This document shows, in pieces, positions 12,191 through 15,365 of a stretch of DNA of 15,365 nt (the stretch's first letter is position 1; each line of letters begins with the position of its first letter). Source of the DNA: Verrucomicrobiota bacterium. Its GTDB lineage: Bacteria; Verrucomicrobiota; Verrucomicrobiia; Chthoniobacterales; UBA10450. Location of the stretch: NCBI GenBank assembly GCA_003219995.1, contig QHRC01000047.1, positions 2,227-17,591 of the forward strand, in the 5' to 3' direction. The notes under the pieces were generated by a model, which had not been told where the DNA came from, did not search any database, and saw only the letters and a list, made by a program, of their open reading frames with translations. The translations under genes were made by a program, and so were the position numbers.

Positions 12191-14770
12191 TTAGTCGCCG
12201 AGATCGGTTTCGGGAGGTGGCGTCGCGGCCTTCAAGAGCGAGTCGTCTGGCACTTCATCCAATGGCCCGACCGGCTGCGCCCGTCGGATTTCGACAGGTT
12301 TCTCATCCTGCGGCTCGACCGGGATCGCTTTCAAAATCGGTTTGCCATCGTCGGTAGTTTTAATGTCGGTCTTTGCGGCCGCTTCTTTTTGCACCGGTTC
12401 TTTTTCGGCGACTTCTTCTGCTTTCACCGGCGGTTTCGCGGAGTTGTAAGGATCTTTGTCCGCGAGCAGTGCGGGGCTTTTCACGATGACCGGCTGCACT
12501 TCCTTCACATCAACAGCGGCGGTCGCGCGAGGGAATTCGCTTTCGGGCAAATCGCGCACCAGACGCGCGCTTGCGTCGCCATGAATATTGCACAGCTGAG
12601 TCGGCTTTTGTTTTTCGGTCGCGATCTCCAGATAGGTCGTGCGTTTCTGGACCGATTCGCCGCTCGCACTTTTGACCGTGTCGTAACATTTATCGGTCGC
12701 GAGCGAGCCGGACCGGGAACAAATCTCGATCTTCTTCAGCGTGGATGGCTGCGGAATTTGTTTCGCCGGGTAACGCTCAGCCGAAGCGTTCATGACATCG
12801 ACCCACACCGGCAGCGCCAGCTCGCGACCGAACGCGCCGCGATAAATCTTTTGCGGCTTATCGAACCCGGCCCAGACCGCGCAAGTCAACGCGCTGTCGT
12901 ATCCGGCAAAAAGCGCATCGGTAAAATCGTAAGCGGTGCCGGTCTTTCCGGCTGCTGGAATTTTTTTCAAACCAAATTGCGAGTATGCCGCTTTCCCTGT
13001 GCCGGATTCGAGCGCGTCGACCAGGCAGGAGTGCACTTCGTAGGCAGTTTCTTTCTTTATCACGTTTTGCCTCTTGGCCTGTTCCCGTTGCGCATGCCAG
13101 ACGGTGCCGTCCTTTTCTTCGATCCGTTCTAAAATGTGCGGCGCGATTGGGCGCCAGCCGCCGTTCGGAAAAATAGTGTAGCCAAGGGCCAGTTCGCCTA
13201 GTGTTATCTCGCTGCTGCCTAAAAACGTGGCTGGATAGGGCCGCAATTCGGAGCGAATTCCAGCGGTGCGGCAAAGTTTTATGACATTATCGAGCCCGAC
13301 GTCCATGCCGATCCGAACGGTGGCGCCGTTTTTCGATCTGGCGAGTGCCTGCCGCGCCGTGATCGCGCCTTCGTACCGATTCTCTTCGCTCTCCGGTCCC
13401 CACTCGCCCAAAATTCCAGTCGTTCCGCCGATCATGACGGCGCGATTATCGAGCGCGGAATCTTCCACGACCGTTCCCGGATACATTTCTCCTTCTTCAA
13501 AGGCCGCTGCGTAAACGAACGGCTTCATTGCCGTGCCGGCCGGCCGCTTCGCTTGCAAGGCGCGATCGTATTGGTTGTGCTCGAAATCGCGCCCGCCCAC
13601 CAGCACGAGAATGCCGCCGGTCTGATTGTCGAGCGCGATGACCGCGCCTTGCAAATATTCCGGGGCCGGCAAGCTAGCTATCGTGTTGCTCGATTTCGCC
13701 TTCTTAAAAGTCGCGGCGTAGTCGGCGTAGGTCTGATGATTGTAACCGGCATGTTGCTCGGCCTTGTCCAAATTCTCGCGCAGTGAATCCTCCGCCACTT
13801 TTTGCAGATCGGCGTCAATCGTGGTGTGAATGCGAAATCCTTCGTTCATGGCGCGGTCCCAACCGACGGCCTCGATCACTTTCTGGCGGATGTAATCGAC
13901 CGCGTACGTTTGCCCCTGCGCATTTTGGCGGTTCCCGATGACGAGATCTTCGCCTTGCGCGCTGGCGTGTCTGGCATTGTCGATCAAAGCGAGATCGCGC
14001 ATGCGACTGAGCACGTAATTGCGCGCGTCCCGTGATGCCGCTCGATCGCTCCACGGCGATAGTCTATTTGGGCTTTTGATCAAACCAGCGAGCGTGGCGC
14101 ATTCCGCCAGCGACATCTCGCGCGCCGGTTTGCCAAAATAACCGCGCGCCGCGGCTTCCGCTCCGTAAAGCCCGCCGCCGAAATAAATTCGGTTCAAATA
14201 AAGCTCCATGATCTTCTGTTTGCCGAAATTCTCCTCAATCCGGCGGGCCAGAAAAATTTCGAGCAGCTTGCGGCGAAATGTTTTCTCCTTGAGCGAAAAA
14301 CTGTTGCGCGCGAGTTGCTGAGTAATTGTGCTCGCACCCTGCCGCACGTGGCCGGCGGCGAAGTTTTTCAGCGCCGCGCGAACGATGCCGAACAAATCGT
14401 AGCCGCTGTGCCGATAAAATTTCGCGTCCTCCACAGCGACGACGGCATTGACTAGGTCGCGCGGCAACTGATCGTAAGGCACAGTCTCCCGGTTTTCGAC
14501 ATAGATTTGCCCAAAGATCTTGCCGTTTCGATCGAGAATCACACTGGCCGATTCCATTTGTTCGAGTTTGCTCAGGTCGAAACTTGCGGCCCTGCTTTTA
14601 ACCTCGGAGACAAGGATCAAAGCGTAGACTGCGAAAGCGCTGATCAACACGATCCCAATGGCGATCGGGACGTAGATTTGCGGCGTAACGTACCACGGGT
14701 GCCGAAAACGGTAGCCCGGCGGCGGTCGCAAATATTGCGTCTCGGTCTTTAGATAGCGAAACGGAGGCAA
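12191..14770 (-). CDS. Class A penicillin-binding protein (PBP1A-like), Thr in place of the nucleophile Ser
   Basis: The 859-residue bifunctional peptidoglycan synthase is anchored by one N-terminal membrane helix (about residues 31-55). The GT51 glycosyltransferase domain (about 75-260) has catalytic Glu114 in VAVEDAKFYRHSGYD, then GASTITQQLARN, RKLLEIFLARRIEENF and KIMELYLNRIYFGGG. The transpeptidase domain (about 380-650) has SxN as SKN (479-481) and KTGT (609-612). The first motif, normally SxxK, reads TAMK (Thr413, Lys416, in RPAGTAMKPFVYAAA), so the acylated serine is replaced by threonine. The C-terminal ~170 residues form a proline- and charge-rich tail after a small Cys-containing segment (CSRSGSLATDKC). 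The start is uncertain: TTG 14770 is used, as no in-frame ATG precedes the membrane helix. It is followed after 2 bp by a putative glycosyltransferase gene on the same strand. Confidence 0.93.
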   Translation of the reverse strand: MPPFRYLKTETQYLRPPPGYRFRHPWYVTPQIYVPIAIGIVLISAFAVYALILVSEVKSRAASFDLSKLEQMESASVILDRNGKIFGQIYVENRETVPYDQLPRDLVNAVVAVEDAKFYRHSGYDLFGIVRAALKNFAAGHVRQGASTITQQLARNSFSLKEKTFRRKLLEIFLARRIEENFGKQKIMELYLNRIYFGGGLYGAEAAARGYFGKPAREMSLAECATLAGLIKSPNRLSPWSDRAASRDARNYVLSRMRDLALIDNARHASAQGEDLVIGNRQNAQGQTYAVDYIRQKVIEAVGWDRAMNEGFRIHTTIDADLQKVAEDSLRENLDKAEQHAGYNHQTYADYAATFKKAKSSNTIASLPAPEYLQGAVIALDNQTGGILVLVGGRDFEHNQYDRALQAKRPAGTAMKPFVYAAAFEEGEMYPGTVVEDSALDNRAVMIGGTTGILGEWGPESEENRYEGAITARQALARSKNGATVRIGMDVGLDNVIKLCRTAGIRSELRPYPATFLGSSEITLGELALGYTIFPNGGWRPIAPHILERIEEKDGTVWHAQREQAKRQNVIKKETAYEVHSCLVDALESGTGKAAYSQFGLKKIPAAGKTGTAYDFTDALFAGYDSALTCAVWAGFDKPQKIYRGAFGRELALPVWVDVMNASAERYPAKQIPQPSTLKKIEICSRSGSLATDKCYDTVKSASGESVQKRTTYLEIATEKQKPTQLCNIHGDASARLVRDLPESEFPRATAAVDVKEVQPVIVKSPALLADKDPYNSAKPPVKAEEVAEKEPVQKEAAAKTDIKTTDDGKPILKAIPVEPQDEKPVEIRRAQPVGPLDEVPDDSLLKAATPPPETDLGD

Positions 14771-14791
14771 GGTTGCGCAATTTAAACGGAA

Positions 14792-14881
14792 GTTAAAAAG
14801 TTACAAAAGTTACAAGACTTGAATGGTTGAACCGATTGTGATCCCTCCGTTTTAACGTTGTAACCTTGTAACAGTTTTAAC
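14792..14881. repeat. Inverted repeat of paired GTTACAA units in the divergent PBP / methyltransferase spacer
   Basis: The left arm has GTTAAAAA (14792-14799), GTTACAA (14800-14806) and GTTACAA (14809-14815). The right arm has TTGTAAC (14858-14864), TTGTAAC (14866-14872) and GTTTTAAC (14874-14881). The arms are about 25 bases with a 40-base centre. It fills most of the 121-bp gap between two divergent genes, so promoters for both must lie in or beside it. It could be a dispersed repeat or a site for a dimeric regulator with two half-sites per arm; sequence alone does not decide. Confidence 0.5.
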
Positions 14882-14891
14882 CCTTCCCGAA

Positions 14892-15365
14892 ATGTCCAGC
14901 GACAACTCTCCGCTCGTTACTTTGATTCGCGACCAAATCCGCAATCACGGTCAGGTCTCGTTTGCCTGGTTCATGGAGCAGGCGCTTTATCACCCGAAAT
15001 ACGGTTATTATGCGTCCGGCCGAGCCGCGATTGGCCGTTGCGGCGATTATTTCACGAGCGTAAGCGTGGGGCCGCTCTTCGGACAATTGCTGGCCGCGCA
15101 ATTCGTGCAGATCTGGCAGCGGCTCGGTCAGGTCGACAATTTCATCATCGCCGAACAAGGCGCGCATCACGGCGACTTCGCGCGCGATGTGCTCGGAGCG
15201 ATCCGCAAATTCCAGCCGGCATTCTTCGAAGCCTTGCGCTATCGGATCATCGAACCGTTTCCCGTTTTGCAAGATCGACAATCACAAACGCTCGGCCAAT
15301 TTGCGGATCGGGTCGAGTGGCGAAGATCGCCGCCCGATCTCGAACCGTTCACCGGGATTCATTTT
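14892..15365 (+). CDS. MidA/NDUFAF7-family SAM-dependent methyltransferase, 5' part
   Basis: The frame starts at ATG 14892 (MSSDNSPLVTLIRDQIRNHG) and is still open at the window edge after 158 codons. QVSFAWFMEQALYHPKYGYY, AIGRCGDYFTSVSVGPLFGQLLAAQF and IIAEQGAHHGDFARDVLGAI are characteristic of the DUF185 (PF02636-type) methyltransferases. The relative NDUFAF7 dimethylates an arginine of mitochondrial complex I, and bacterial members are assumed to be protein-arginine methyltransferases. The expected motif-I glycines are partly replaced (EQGAHHG instead of ELGPGxG). It is divergent from the penicillin-binding-protein gene across an inverted-repeat spacer. The missing 3' part prevents a judgement on completeness. 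No strong Shine-Dalgarno precedes the ATG. Confidence 0.85.
   Translation, partial: MSSDNSPLVTLIRDQIRNHGQVSFAWFMEQALYHPKYGYYASGRAAIGRCGDYFTSVSVGPLFGQLLAAQFVQIWQRLGQVDNFIIAEQGAHHGDFARDVLGAIRKFQPAFFEALRYRIIEPFPVLQDRQSQTLGQFADRVEWRRSPPDLEPFTGIHF

Larger units (their letters stand above)
1770..15281. repeat. Dispersed 11-base motif AAGATCGACAA, uptake-sequence-like
   Basis: Exact copies on the + strand are at 1770, 2755, 10622 and 15271. Exact copies as TTGTCGATCTT are at 1954, 5041, 6538, 6885, 7748, 8793, 10429 and 11703. One-mismatch copies that keep the core AGATCGACA are at 3389, 6610, 6990, 7948, 10455 and 10972. That makes 18 cores, 8 in one orientation and 10 in the other. Nearly all are inside genes and are read as RST, DRQ, KID, LSI or VDL depending on frame, so the conservation is of DNA and not of peptide. 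The motif contains GATC. Density (about 1.2 per kb) resembles that of DNA uptake sequences in Pasteurellaceae and Neisseria. Function is inferred, not shown. Confidence 0.7.

Noticed and set aside
12389..13132. 247-codon + strand open frame opposite the penicillin-binding-protein gene
   Set aside because: Low-complexity Phe/Arg-rich translation fully antisense to a gene with clear GT51 and transpeptidase motifs.
14877..15281. 134-codon minus-strand open frame opposite the methyltransferase gene
   Set aside because: The + frame matches the MidA/NDUFAF7 family over its whole length; the antisense frame has no recognisable motif.
1770..15281. CRISPR-like interpretation of the repeated 11-mer
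   Set aside because: Spacing is irregular (72 bp to several kb), the units are in both orientations and lie inside genes; no array and no cas genes.

Overview
The window is a piece of a bacterial chromosome, moderately GC-rich and densely coded, with few clear Shine-Dalgarno sites. I infer a Gram-negative member of the PVC group, most likely a soil Verrucomicrobium (Spartobacteria/Chthoniobacterales type). The inference rests on an elongation factor P with an unusual PGNLRAF loop, on lipopolysaccharide (Kdo) and lipid-linked-sugar genes, and on intergenic palindromic repeats. It is inference from gene style; no marker such as 16S rRNA is present.

Layout. On the left, + strand: the 3' end of a GT39 (ArnT-like) membrane glycosyltransferase (1-765) is followed after 5 bp by a GT2 polyprenyl-phosphate sugar transferase (771-1436) whose C-terminus looks frameshifted. 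A PtsN-like EIIA protein (1522-1989), arginyl-tRNA synthetase argS (2159-3907) and maltooligosyl trehalose synthase treY (4068-6926) follow. Convergent to treY is a minus-strand group: kdsD (8547-9518), efp (7917-8474) and a membrane M50-like metallopeptidase (6972-7784). Divergent from kdsD are a small secreted protein (9593-9889) and a GT4 glycosyltransferase (9909-11087). Convergent to that is a minus-strand pair, a class A penicillin-binding protein (12191-14770) and a putative glycosyltransferase (11142-12188), separated by 2 bp. A MidA/NDUFAF7-family methyltransferase starts at 14892 and runs off the right edge.

The dominant theme is the cell envelope: lipid-linked sugar transfer, Kdo supply, cell-surface glycosyltransferases and peptidoglycan synthesis. 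Translation (argS, efp) and trehalose synthesis sit between these genes. No phage, insertion sequence, CRISPR array, tRNA or rRNA was seen.

The strongest non-gene signal is a short oligonucleotide, AAGATCGACAA (either strand). It occurs 12 times exactly, and its 9-base core AGATCGACA 18 times, in 15.4 kb. It is read in six different frames as unrelated peptides, so it is kept at the DNA level, and its density resembles that of DNA uptake sequences in Haemophilus and Neisseria. A second layer is a set of palindromic elements lying on stop codons, plus one palindromic element apparently inserted inside argS.
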